A DNA stretch of 64,000 nucleotides, from NCBI RefSeq assembly GCF_023078335.1, contig NZ_CP095550.1:434001-498000 (forward strand), written 5' to 3'. The DNA is from Metabacillus endolithicus. GTDB lineage: Bacteria; Bacillota; Bacilli; Bacillales; Bacillaceae. The notes beneath the pieces are model-generated. The model saw nothing but the letters and a program-made list of their open reading frames with translations. It had not been told where the DNA came from and did no database searches. The position numbers and the translations under genes are program-made. Shown here piece by piece: positions 19,260-26,971 of the stretch. Position 1 is the stretch's first letter. Each line of letters starts with the position of its first letter.

Positions 19260-19440
19260 TTCTAGTTGTGTCCCTAGTTTTAGTAATCATTTAAACTTTG
19301 ACCATCTTATAAAGAAGTTTGTAGCAGATGTGGAATTGGATGCAGGAGCAATATACCGGCAGGAACTGTAAATCCACTATTCGGTTTTGAAGGTGGAGGA
19401 ACGTAATTTATAAAGTACTATTATTTATCAAACAAATAGA
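19260..19440 (+). pseudogene. Decayed fragment resembling a toxin C-terminal tail
   Basis: On the plus strand one frame reads KKFVADVELDAGAI and the next frame continues IPAGTVNPLFGFEGGGT, then an in-frame TAA where CAA would give GGGTQFIKYYYL. The GxVNPLFGFEGGGTQ pattern is reminiscent of TNT/NAD-glycohydrolase-like toxin ends. One missing base and one nonsense change break it, and no start is visible. The rest of the 19122-19645 gap holds no other gene. A remnant of a displaced toxin tip in opposite orientation is plausible; the match is short. Confidence 0.3.
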
Positions 19441-19516
19441 TTCTTGGAATCATGCATCAGTTTTGGTTTAGATTGCTTGAAACAGGAAAGTAAAAACCAT
19501 ATAACCTATAGACCTT

Positions 19517-19550
19517 CAAAGAACAGTTAATGGAGTATAACTATTCTTTG
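19517..19550 (+). terminator. Possible terminator hairpin
   Basis: CAAAGAA-c-AGTTA pairs with TAACT-a-TTCTTTG (one mismatch), followed on the plus strand by a T-rich stretch. It is downstream of the plus-strand toxin fragment and may have been its terminator. Confidence 0.35.
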
Positions 19551-19645
19551 TTTCTCGTTTAGAGAAATTGATTTATTCTTTCTATTTTCTCTCTCGCCTG
19601 CCCATGAGTTGAGATACGTAGTACATTTACCAAACACCAATAAAT

Positions 19646-20140
19646 TTATTTATCTGTTTTGAACAGATTCCCCAACATTACAGATTTTTTTAATTCCAAA
19701 ACTTCAATTTCATGTTGTGTTACTATTTTCTCATAATAGTATTTATCTGTTCGTTCGAATCCATTTTGCTTTGCAAGTTCTGCGTTAGTAGTTCCTAGCC
19801 TAAATTGTGATCCTGCAGCATTAAAACTTAAATTGAATATATTTCCTTTTTGTCTTGCTTTGTAATCAACTTCAAAAATTTCGTCAATCTCTTCTTTCTT
19901 AACTTCCTTAATATACAGGCTGGGGAGATTGGTACTATCTTTAATATTGACTGAATATAGCTTTTCTTTAAAACCATTGTTTAAATCGGCTAGATCTTCA
20001 CTTACTAACCTTATATTATCTCCATCAATATTACTATCTCTAAAAATTTTATTTTTATATTCAAATGTTTCTTTTTCCTATTAGAAACTTCACCCGTTCC
20101 CTCTACACCATCTTCATTTCCCTTTCCTTCAAGAAGGGGA
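19646..20140 (-). pseudogene. Orphan C-terminal toxin cassette
   Basis: A promoterless fragment that begins with EGKGNEDGVEGTG, nearly identical in DNA to the hinge of the full LXG toxin (20092-20131 against 21208-21254), and then carries a different tail. After one missing A in a run at 20072-20076 the tail reads about 140 residues, including GFKEKLYSVNIKDSTNLP and NLSFNAAGSQFRLGTTN, to a TAA at 19646. No ribosome site or LXG domain precedes it. This is the architecture of an orphan tip that recombination at the hinge can place onto the resident toxin. The tail's activity is not recognised. Confidence 0.7.
20092..20131. repeat. Toxin-hinge homology block, orphan copy
   Basis: About 40 bases nearly identical to the hinge of the intact toxin (see 21208-21254). 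It marks where the orphan tip could recombine. Repeat copy B begins immediately beside it. Confidence 0.75.
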
Positions 20141-20225
20141 CAGAGGAACAGGTTCATCGTACCGGAACCTCTTTCCTTTTATCCAATTCTAAATTTATAT
20201 ATTAGCAGTATATGTATTTATTATC
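20136..20225. repeat. Diverged direct repeat, copy B
   Basis: Aligns over about 90 bases with copy A (17668-17755), in the same orientation. Together the copies bracket a 2.4 kb segment with the membrane protein, the hypothetical, the plus-strand fragment and the orphan tip. It abuts the toxin-hinge block, so it sits at the cassette boundary. Confidence 0.6.
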
Positions 20226-20329
20226 TTGAAGATTAACAATCGCATATCTATATCCACATTAAGGGATAACTTTTTATCTTCTTACTATTATTTCAATATT
20301 AGGTACAATGTTAGTTTTTCAGAAAAAAT

Positions 20330-20366
20330 AAAACCATGAAAGACTACTTAAGTTTTCATGGTTTTT
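20330..20366 (-). terminator. Terminator of the type VII/toxin operon
   Basis: AAAACCATGAAA (20330-20341) pairs with TTTTCATGGTTTT (20353-20365), directly after the immunity gene, with T-rich sequence following on the minus strand. Marks the end of the long operon that starts near 33.6 kb. Confidence 0.8.
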
Positions 20367-20371
20367 AGAAA

Positions 20372-20773
20372 TTAACGATATCTTAGAATAATTGAACTAA
20401 CACAACCTTTTTTGTCAAATACAGATTCTACATTGCCCCAAGAATAATGATAAGATTCATTACCTAAAACAGTTAACAACCACTGGTCATGACTTTTTTT
20501 CTTTGCAATCTCAACATCTTCTGTCCAATTATTCCAAGAAAGTCCATTAATTACTTCTGATAAATGTACCTCTTTAAGCTTTCCATTATTGAAGAAGAGT
20601 GTTAGTAAGAACCTTTTCCCATTTACCTCTTGTGTATCTTTTAATATGTAATTATTATTAACAATTCCTCCCTTGTACAAAGAAGTAGTCATAAAAGTTT
20701 CAGGTGTCATTTCTGAGTTTAAAACTATATTTCCATTATCTAATATAATGGAACCGGTTATTTTATCAATCAT
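20372..20773 (-). CDS. Probable immunity protein of the LXG toxin
   Basis: A 133-residue soluble protein directly behind the toxin gene (17 bases), on the same strand, which is where cognate immunity genes sit. It has an N-terminal KITGSIILDNGNIVL strand pair, MTPETFMTTSLYKGG, and a C-terminal SWGNVESVFDKKGCVSSIILRY. This pattern resembles small immunity proteins I have seen beside contact-dependent toxins with a related tip; I cannot name the family. It is followed by a strong terminator. Function is inferred from position. Confidence 0.65.
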   Translation of the reverse strand: MIDKITGSIILDNGNIVLNSEMTPETFMTTSLYKGGIVNNNYILKDTQEVNGKRFLLTLFFNNGKLKEVHLSEVINGLSWNNWTEDVEIAKKKSHDQWLLTVLGNESYHYSWGNVESVFDKKGCVSSIILRYR

Positions 20774-20790
20774 TCTTAATCTCCCTATTA

Positions 20791-22578
20791 TTAATTAAAA
20801 TTTGTAAGACGCTGAGAGTGGATTGGTTTAAGAATCCCCTGCTCGATTAATTCGTTTGCATCCGGTACAAACATTTGTGGTAAATTTCCAGGCCCATAAT
20901 GTGGATTTGCTTTAGTAATTCCAAATGCTGCCGTTAAATCATCATCTACAACATATGCTGTCATTCCTGGTCTATAACCAAATTGGGGGTGCTTTTGCAC
21001 TTGCAAACCTTCAAACAGGACTGTTGCATCATTCCCGGACCTTTGAATAGCTCGACTTGTAGTGAAGTATTCAGACCCAAATGGTTCTCCCCTGTAGATT
21101 ACGGTTCCTTTTTTTAGTGTTATATCTCTATATTTATCAATACCAGGATATGCACCTTGCCCTTGCCAACTTCTTGCAATTTCTGAAGGACTAATGTTTT
21201 TACTTTTACCCGTACCCTCTACACCATCTTCATTCCCCTTTCGCTTCCCTTCAATAGAACCATTAATTTTCGGCCTATTTTTCAGCAAAACTGAAGAGGC
21301 TCCTCCGCCAGCTAATGTAAACACACCAAGACTATTCAACCAGTGCTCCTTAGATAAGGGATCCTCAGGATTGAATGTACCATTGATTATATCTGCAGAA
21401 CCAAAAGTTAAATAGTTTAAAAAGTCATAGAAAGAGTCTGTAGAGTTATTGTAACGAAGTTTTGCCCCTTCCCAAGTGACTTTCGCTCCATCTAGCCCAC
21501 CCAGTGTAAGATAATTAGTAAAGTCATATGGAGAATCAAACATTTTATCCGCTCTAGTTTCGAGACCGTGCCAGACGTCTTGACCTATCTCTTTAAAACT
21601 ATTCAAAGATTTATCAAAGAAATTTAATTCTTCATTTTCCTTTTTTTCTACTTTCTCGGGCGAAACTTTTAATAAACCATACCTCATATATAGTAGCATT
21701 GTGTAATTCAATCGTTCATCTTTACTTAGCTGTGATCCCGTTACAGGATCAAATCCATAGATTGCACGAAGTAAATCATTATAACCAGAGAATTCAGCCA
21801 CATTAAACTCATCATTATTCCAATTGCCTTCATACAATGTATTCGTTTGAATTCCCTGTTCCTCAAGCTCTTTATTTTTCAGTCGTAAGTAGTTATCTGT
21901 ATGAAACTTCGCTCCTGCTTGAAGCTGATAGATTTCACTAGTACGAAAAGCTTCGGCATTAAAGTTAATAGGTTGTATTTTTACTCCTGTTGATGTAGCA
22001 TCTTTCAATGCCTGATACAATGATTGTGCATTGTCCTGTTCATACATGGAATACATATACTCATTGAGTAATTCTTGATCGACTCTCTCAACAGCTTCTA
22101 TCGTTTTTTGCCTTTTCACTCGTGAATCGTCCATGTATGCTTGAAAGTCTGAGGTGGAAAATACTTGTAAGGAAAGTATATCATTTATTTTTTGGAAGAT
22201 GCTATTTAATTCACTTCGATGTTGATCGACCATATCTTCTGCTTGTCTTTCACTTTTACTTAAATTATCTTCTAAAAAGCTGCTATGTACAATTGTTTCT
22301 GCACCTAGCTTATCACTGATTAATTTATAGTTAACTCCATTAAAAAACGCAATCTGACAATCTATTAATTGAAACCAGGCATCCATGACTTCCGTGTGCG
22401 CTTTATAAAACCCTTTTATCGCATCAGCACCTTTACCGGTAAATGAATCTAGTTCGACAAGTGCTTGAAACGTTTTTTGTAAGGATTCTAGCTGTGATCG
22501 TAGTTTTTCGTAATCATTCGATCTCTTTTCCATCGTATCGACCAATGACTGTGAATCAAGTACCCTCAATTCGTCCAC
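20791..22578 (-). CDS. LXG-domain polymorphic toxin secreted by type VII
   Basis: A 595-residue antibacterial toxin. Residues 1-~215 form the helical LXG targeting domain that docks with the small partners encoded just upstream. About 320-440 is a pre-toxin linker with a repeated DS-x-YDF-x-NYLT-x-G motif. The hinge EGKRKGNEDGVEGTG is at 442-456. The last ~140 residues are the toxin tip: KKGTVIYRGEPFGSEYFTTS, LFEGLQVQKHPQFGYRPG, NPHYGPGNLPQMFVPD. This LFExLQV-xxHP-xxGYRP pattern also ends some Gram-negative contact-dependent toxins as I recall; the enzymatic activity is unknown to me. GTG start. The orphan cassette at 19646-20140 is a spare tip. Confidence 0.85.
   Translation of the reverse strand: MDELRVLDSQSLVDTMEKRSNDYEKLRSQLESLQKTFQALVELDSFTGKGADAIKGFYKAHTEVMDAWFQLIDCQIAFFNGVNYKLISDKLGAETIVHSSFLEDNLSKSERQAEDMVDQHRSELNSIFQKINDILSLQVFSTSDFQAYMDDSRVKRQKTIEAVERVDQELLNEYMYSMYEQDNAQSLYQALKDATSTGVKIQPINFNAEAFRTSEIYQLQAGAKFHTDNYLRLKNKELEEQGIQTNTLYEGNWNNDEFNVAEFSGYNDLLRAIYGFDPVTGSQLSKDERLNYTMLLYMRYGLLKVSPEKVEKKENEELNFFDKSLNSFKEIGQDVWHGLETRADKMFDSPYDFTNYLTLGGLDGAKVTWEGAKLRYNNSTDSFYDFLNYLTFGSADIINGTFNPEDPLSKEHWLNSLGVFTLAGGGASSVLLKNRPKINGSIEGKRKGNEDGVEGTGKSKNISPSEIARSWQGQGAYPGIDKYRDITLKKGTVIYRGEPFGSEYFTTSRAIQRSGNDATVLFEGLQVQKHPQFGYRPGMTAYVVDDDLTAAFGITKANPHYGPGNLPQMFVPDANELIEQGILKPIHSQRLTNFN
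21208..21254. repeat. Toxin-hinge homology block, copy in the intact toxin
   Basis: Codes the hinge residues ~442-457 of the LXG toxin. Nearly identical DNA recurs 1.1 kb downstream at the head of the orphan tip. This is a ready substrate for homologous tip replacement. Confidence 0.75.
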
Positions 22579-22598
22579 CTCATCTCTTTAAACTCTAT

Positions 22599-22859
22599 TC
22601 ACCTTGTTATGGCTTCGTCCTGATCTTTCATAGCCGTTATGTTAATTTTAGTATCTGCTACATTTTTTTCTAATTCCTTCATATAATCATTTATTAACCT
22701 AATAATATTTTGTTCTCGTTCCTTCCATTCTATTGTATAAGTAAGATAGTTTTCGCCTAACAGAGAGACAGGTACATCCTCAAGCTTTACATTTTCGATT
22801 GCTTTTTGAACCTCGTCTAACTTATCCATTACATCTGAATGAATTAGTTGAATTTTCAT
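22599..22859 (-). CDS. DUF5344 family protein (YwqI-like), LXG partner
   Basis: An 86-residue, all-helical, charged protein of the WXG100-like size class. The family (YwqI of B. subtilis) is encoded directly before LXG toxins, and related small proteins act as targeting factors or chaperones that bind the LXG domain for export. It has a coiled-coil tendency and no signal peptide. ATG with AGGGTGA upstream. It lies 20 bases before the toxin and 28 bases after the DUF5082 gene, in one operon. Confidence 0.8.
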   Translation of the reverse strand: MKIQLIHSDVMDKLDEVQKAIENVKLEDVPVSLLGENYLTYTIEWKEREQNIIRLINDYMKELEKNVADTKINITAMKDQDEAITR

Positions 22860-22887
22860 AAAAAGTCACCCTATCTTAATCTAATAT

Positions 22888-23226
22888 TTAGTCTTCATCA
22901 TTTTCTAGTGACCACAATAAGGCGTATAGACTTGCTATTTCCGTCTGTAAGGAAGCTATTTTTTCACTTATTGAGCTTTGATAGGTGTCATATTTGGCGG
23001 ACCCAATCCATTGCATATTGTTATAGGCAAGTTCTCGTTTATCATCATATTCATCTGATCGAACACCCTTCCAGCTAGGTGCTAATTCAGGCTCCTTGAT
23101 CATTTTGATTTCTTGTAATAAAGATTGCTGTTCTCCCCCAATTTCACCATTGGCTGTTTGGAGTCTAGAAATTTGTTCTTGTAATTCTTGAATTCTGGCA
23201 CGTATCGCTCCTGCGTATAGCCCCAT
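22888..23226 (-). CDS. DUF5082 family protein (YwqH-like), LXG partner
   Basis: A 112-residue helical protein: an N-terminal coiled coil (RIQELQEQISRLQTANGEIG), then APSWKGVRSDEYDD, which is a WxG-type turn, and a second long helix. This is the YwqH/DUF5082 layout, a WXG100-like hairpin that precedes YwqI and the LXG toxin in B. subtilis. Expected to assemble with the toxin's LXG domain and its DUF5344 partner for recognition by EssC. ATG with GGGAGGAG upstream. Confidence 0.82.
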   Translation of the reverse strand: MGLYAGAIRARIQELQEQISRLQTANGEIGGEQQSLLQEIKMIKEPELAPSWKGVRSDEYDDKRELAYNNMQWIGSAKYDTYQSSISEKIASLQTEIASLYALLWSLENDED

Positions 23227-23250
23227 CCTTTCGCTCCTCCCTATTCAAAG

Positions 23251-23742
23251 CTATGAACTTTCTATCCTTTTCTTATTTGCTTTACCATATGTAACAAACA
23301 CAATTGTAAGCATAATTAAGCAAAAGATAATGAAACCAAGAATTAACAGAGATAAGGATGAAGAGGATTTAGAATCCTCTTCTGTTTTCACTACCTTGAT
23401 TGACTGTGATCCTGAGAATAGGTTTAGCTGCTTTGCTTGGTGGATAATTGTATTTGTGTTTTGATTTTCCTTTTTAAATATCTCTGCATTTATTTCATCA
23501 ACGTTAAAGATCTTTTTTCGTTTAAACGTTAATATCTTTTGTTCTTCAGGAATTTGATGCTTTTCTTTCGTTAAAGCATCTCCCTCAATAAGGTCTGTAT
23601 CTTTATTACCCGTTTCTCGTTCGTATTCATTCGGACTTAATTCCTCTATGCTTTCAATATTAGTACTCCCCTTAACAGGAGAAGCAAGGCCTAACGAAAA
23701 GAAAATAATAAGCATGAAGGCTATCAACTTACATCGCTTCAT
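23251..23742 (-). CDS. essA: Type VII secretion protein EssA (YueC)
   Basis: Small membrane component of the type VIIb apparatus. About 163 residues: an N-terminal hydrophobic signal-like helix (LIAFMLIIFFSLGLASPV), a polar outside domain, and a second TM helix near the C-terminus (LSLLILGFIIFCLIMLTIVFV) with a short basic tail. This two-helix layout and position after esaA identify it as EssA/YueC. It overlaps the esaA end by 14 bases. The start is uncertain: ATG at 23742 gives the best signal helix, while in-frame ATGs 3 and 10 codons earlier are also possible; none has a clear ribosome site, fitting translational coupling. Confidence 0.82.
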   Translation of the reverse strand: MKRCKLIAFMLIIFFSLGLASPVKGSTNIESIEELSPNEYERETGNKDTDLIEGDALTKEKHQIPEEQKILTFKRKKIFNVDEINAEIFKKENQNTNTIIHQAKQLNLFSGSQSIKVVKTEEDSKSSSSLSLLILGFIIFCLIMLTIVFVTYGKANKKRIESS

Positions 23743-26700
23743 TATAATCATCTGTTTCCGCTTGGATTGCATTCAAACTGCGACGTTCCAATAAAATTTG
23801 TACAGCTAGAAGGATAAGGAACATAACCGCTAATACACTTATTCCAGGTAAAAATAATGAATCACGACCATACTGGATTGATGTATACACTTTTGACATT
23901 GGGTCATTAAAAGTAAAGTTTGGCGTTGTTAGAGATAGTAACGGAACAACATAGAATACAATCATTCCCATTACAGCTATCGCTCCAACTAAACGTTGAA
24001 TTGTAAAGGACACCAATATAATTCCCGAGCTAACAAGCATTAACATAATGGTAAAGATTGTCCATTCCATTCCTTTTGTCTCATCTAACCCATATATATT
24101 CATTCCGTACAAACTAATCACAAAACCGACCGTTAAGTTTAGTAAAACAAACAGTACTGCTTTTAACCAATGCGGTAAAGAATGAAAGAAATGAATCAAA
24201 AAGCCAATCATTAAACTTGCTAATAAAACGATGAACATGACAACTACAGGTGGAACGATTTTTTCTTGCTTTTGCACAGTCTCACCTGCTGTTAACTGAA
24301 GAGGACTTGCTAAAAATTCATACACATGACCATTTGTTTGTCCATCCACAAAAGCATTTCCTAGTACGCTAAACACATCATCTCGGATAAGCTCAGTTGA
24401 AACGACATTTGCATTCCATTTATCATTTAAAAGATCTGCATTTGCTTGAACTTTATTGACTTGCTGTTGCAGGTTATTGGTATAGTCAACTATTATATCC
24501 TGACTATTTTTAGCAGAGTTTATCCATTGATAAATAGATTGTATTTTCCCAGCCATTTGTACCTGATTCGAGACAAGGTCACTACTAGTTTTACTGTTAG
24601 CTAATACAGGTGCTTCTGATATACTTTCCAGTTCTCCTAGCATTATTTGCTCCAGAATCGCTTCTGCTCCATCACCTATAGAGGTTAAATCATTCATTAA
24701 ATCTTCGTGATTTTCTTGTATCGCTCCTTGATATTGAGCAGCAAAGACTGCGAATGCATCCTCTAAAGCTACTAACCCATCCTTTGTAGTAGGTAAATGA
24801 TGCTCCATCTTTTCCCAGATATCTGTATTTGAGTCTGGTACCTTAAGAATCTCTTCAAGCTCACTTACTAATTCTTCATTCTCAAGAACTTCCTTTTTAA
24901 TATCTTTATCCAGAGTATTACCAGTCAAGGTCGTCTCATATTGAGATAAGTATGCATAATAATGTAGTAAGTCAATAATATCTCCAGAAACAATTTCATT
25001 AGAGAACATTTCCGTCAATACTTCTTTTCTACGATCTGAAAGTAAAGATGAACTCAAGATTTCTTGTTCTTTTTTATTAATTTCATCAATTATGATCAAA
25101 ATATCATCCGTCACCTGTGCAATTTGAATTCTTAGCTGCTTATTTATCTCTATTAAATCGTCTTTATAGCTAGATAATTCGTTATATTTCTCCGTCATTA
25201 CCTCAAAGCGTTTCAATAACTTATCGTTTGCCGCAGCTAAACTTTTTACCTCTTTTTCCAAAGAATCAGTTTCGGGTTTTTCGGCAATCTTTTTATTAAG
25301 GTTGTTAATTTGACTACTTAAATCATCCATTTCTGTTAATAGTTGATCCTGATCTTCATTTTCCACCATTTTAATGGATTTTTTCACTTCATCTATTCGA
25401 CTAGAGACATTTGCTAATGATTTCTGACTTACGAGAATTTCATCTTGGTTTGTAGTATCATCCCCTGATGTTGGAGGTTGTGAACCTACATTTCCTGAAT
25501 TTGGTGAAGTTTTATTATCTTCCTCATTATTAGGATCATGCGAACTTAAAGCCCCACTTTCATTTCCAACCTCAGACTGATTTTCTGTCCCAGCCTTGTC
25601 TTCAGACTCAGGCAAGTCTTTTGCTGCATCTTCATTATCTCCGGACTCCTGTGAATCTACTGCCGCACCATTGCTTTCGGGACTTTCCGAATCTGCTGCC
25701 CCATCATTTCCTTCGAGATTCTGCGGTTCAGCTGTCTCATCATTTCCTACTGGATTCGTCGGGTCTTCTTCCCCACCAATTTCTCCAGGATTCTCCGGGT
25801 CTTCATCATTTCCTCCGCCTCCTCCATAAGTAGGTGGTGGTGGCGTGTCTGGAATATCTGGTATGATTGGATCTCCTTCTAATCCCGCTAATTTCCATTT
25901 CAATTCAATTATTTTCGTTTGAAAATGATTTAAGGAAACAGTATTAATCAATTGCTTTTGATAGTGATCTAGAAGACTTGAGTGATAGTTTAGCAGTGAT
26001 TGCTTCTGGTTATTGGTAAAGCTATTTTGTTGCTCCTGCATTGTTTGGAACAATTGTTGTCCCTCTTCCATTCCTTGCTCTATTTCAGTCATTTGCCTTA
26101 AAAGCTGCAGCTGATTTTTGTTAAATAGTTGTTCTGTTTTTTGTAGGCGTGGTTGTTGCATTTGTGTTATCTTATTAATTTTCAACTTTGATTCTGTCTG
26201 TATTTGTGCTAATAGCTGCTGCTGTCCTTTTTGGTAGGCTTTATACTTTTCCACACCCTGAATAAAGTTAGACAAATTCTGCGTGAATCCATTTAGAACA
26301 TCTTCTTGTCCATCTGACTCTTGGTTTACGTCTTGAATCGAGCTTTGTAAACTAACAAGAAGTGATTGTTGACCATCTAGTTGCTCCGCCAAACTCTTAG
26401 AGCTAGGCTTGTAAAAAGCGTGCATCGTTTCTTGGAAATCTCGTTCTTTTTGTAAAATCTGATCAAATTCCTCACGAACAGAATTTAAGTCGGTCGCGAT
26501 AAAGTTCCAGTAGAGCGAAGACAAATTTTTATTCACTCGTTTACTTGCTTGTTCAATCTCTAATAACGCTTTTTCCTGATTCACCGCATTCAATTGTGTT
26601 TGTACTTTATAATCAAAGTTTACCTTGCTAGGGTTGTTCTCATCATAAGTCATTGCAGTTTGTGAAAAATCCGATGGAATGTAAACCACGGCATCATACT

Positions 26701-26971
26701 TTAAATTGCGTAGGCCATTTTCAGCCGAACTCCGACTCACCACATTCCACTTATAATTGGAATCATTTTCAAGAATATTTGTAATCTTACTGCCTAACTC
26801 CAGTTTCTCGCCATCTTCTTCCATTCCAATGTCCTCATTGACGATAGCGATAACCTGTGTGGCATTTTCTTTGATCTTAAAAGGCTCTTTCCCGATTGCC
26901 TGAAAAAAGACAAATGGAGCCAGAATAATGAAAATCGTTATAATGATTAGCTTCCACAAGCCGCTCTTCAT
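23729..26971 (-). CDS. esaA: Type VII secretion protein EsaA (YueB)
   Basis: Large membrane protein of the type VIIb apparatus; its B. subtilis counterpart YueB is the receptor of phage SPP1 and projects through the wall. 1080 residues: TM1 at about 8-25 with an YhgE/Pip-type N-terminal region, a very long extracellular coiled-coil stalk, and a cluster of about five TM helices at ~905-1065. Residues ~365-515 are a low-complexity, Pro/Gly/acidic linker that interrupts the stalk. The ATG overlaps the essC stop (TAATG), so translation is coupled. Length matches YueB (~1076). Confidence 0.93.
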   Translation of the reverse strand: MKSGLWKLIIITIFIILAPFVFFQAIGKEPFKIKENATQVIAIVNEDIGMEEDGEKLELGSKITNILENDSNYKWNVVSRSSAENGLRNLKYDAVVYIPSDFSQTAMTYDENNPSKVNFDYKVQTQLNAVNQEKALLEIEQASKRVNKNLSSLYWNFIATDLNSVREEFDQILQKERDFQETMHAFYKPSSKSLAEQLDGQQSLLVSLQSSIQDVNQESDGQEDVLNGFTQNLSNFIQGVEKYKAYQKGQQQLLAQIQTESKLKINKITQMQQPRLQKTEQLFNKNQLQLLRQMTEIEQGMEEGQQLFQTMQEQQNSFTNNQKQSLLNYHSSLLDHYQKQLINTVSLNHFQTKIIELKWKLAGLEGDPIIPDIPDTPPPPTYGGGGGNDEDPENPGEIGGEEDPTNPVGNDETAEPQNLEGNDGAADSESPESNGAAVDSQESGDNEDAAKDLPESEDKAGTENQSEVGNESGALSSHDPNNEEDNKTSPNSGNVGSQPPTSGDDTTNQDEILVSQKSLANVSSRIDEVKKSIKMVENEDQDQLLTEMDDLSSQINNLNKKIAEKPETDSLEKEVKSLAAANDKLLKRFEVMTEKYNELSSYKDDLIEINKQLRIQIAQVTDDILIIIDEINKKEQEILSSSLLSDRRKEVLTEMFSNEIVSGDIIDLLHYYAYLSQYETTLTGNTLDKDIKKEVLENEELVSELEEILKVPDSNTDIWEKMEHHLPTTKDGLVALEDAFAVFAAQYQGAIQENHEDLMNDLTSIGDGAEAILEQIMLGELESISEAPVLANSKTSSDLVSNQVQMAGKIQSIYQWINSAKNSQDIIVDYTNNLQQQVNKVQANADLLNDKWNANVVSTELIRDDVFSVLGNAFVDGQTNGHVYEFLASPLQLTAGETVQKQEKIVPPVVVMFIVLLASLMIGFLIHFFHSLPHWLKAVLFVLLNLTVGFVISLYGMNIYGLDETKGMEWTIFTIMLMLVSSGIILVSFTIQRLVGAIAVMGMIVFYVVPLLSLTTPNFTFNDPMSKVYTSIQYGRDSLFLPGISVLAVMFLILLAVQILLERRSLNAIQAETDDYNEAM

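Noticed and set aside
17660..20230. Insertion sequence between the direct repeats
   Set aside because: No transposase or terminal inverted repeats were visible inside; the repeats are diverged and better described as repeat brackets.
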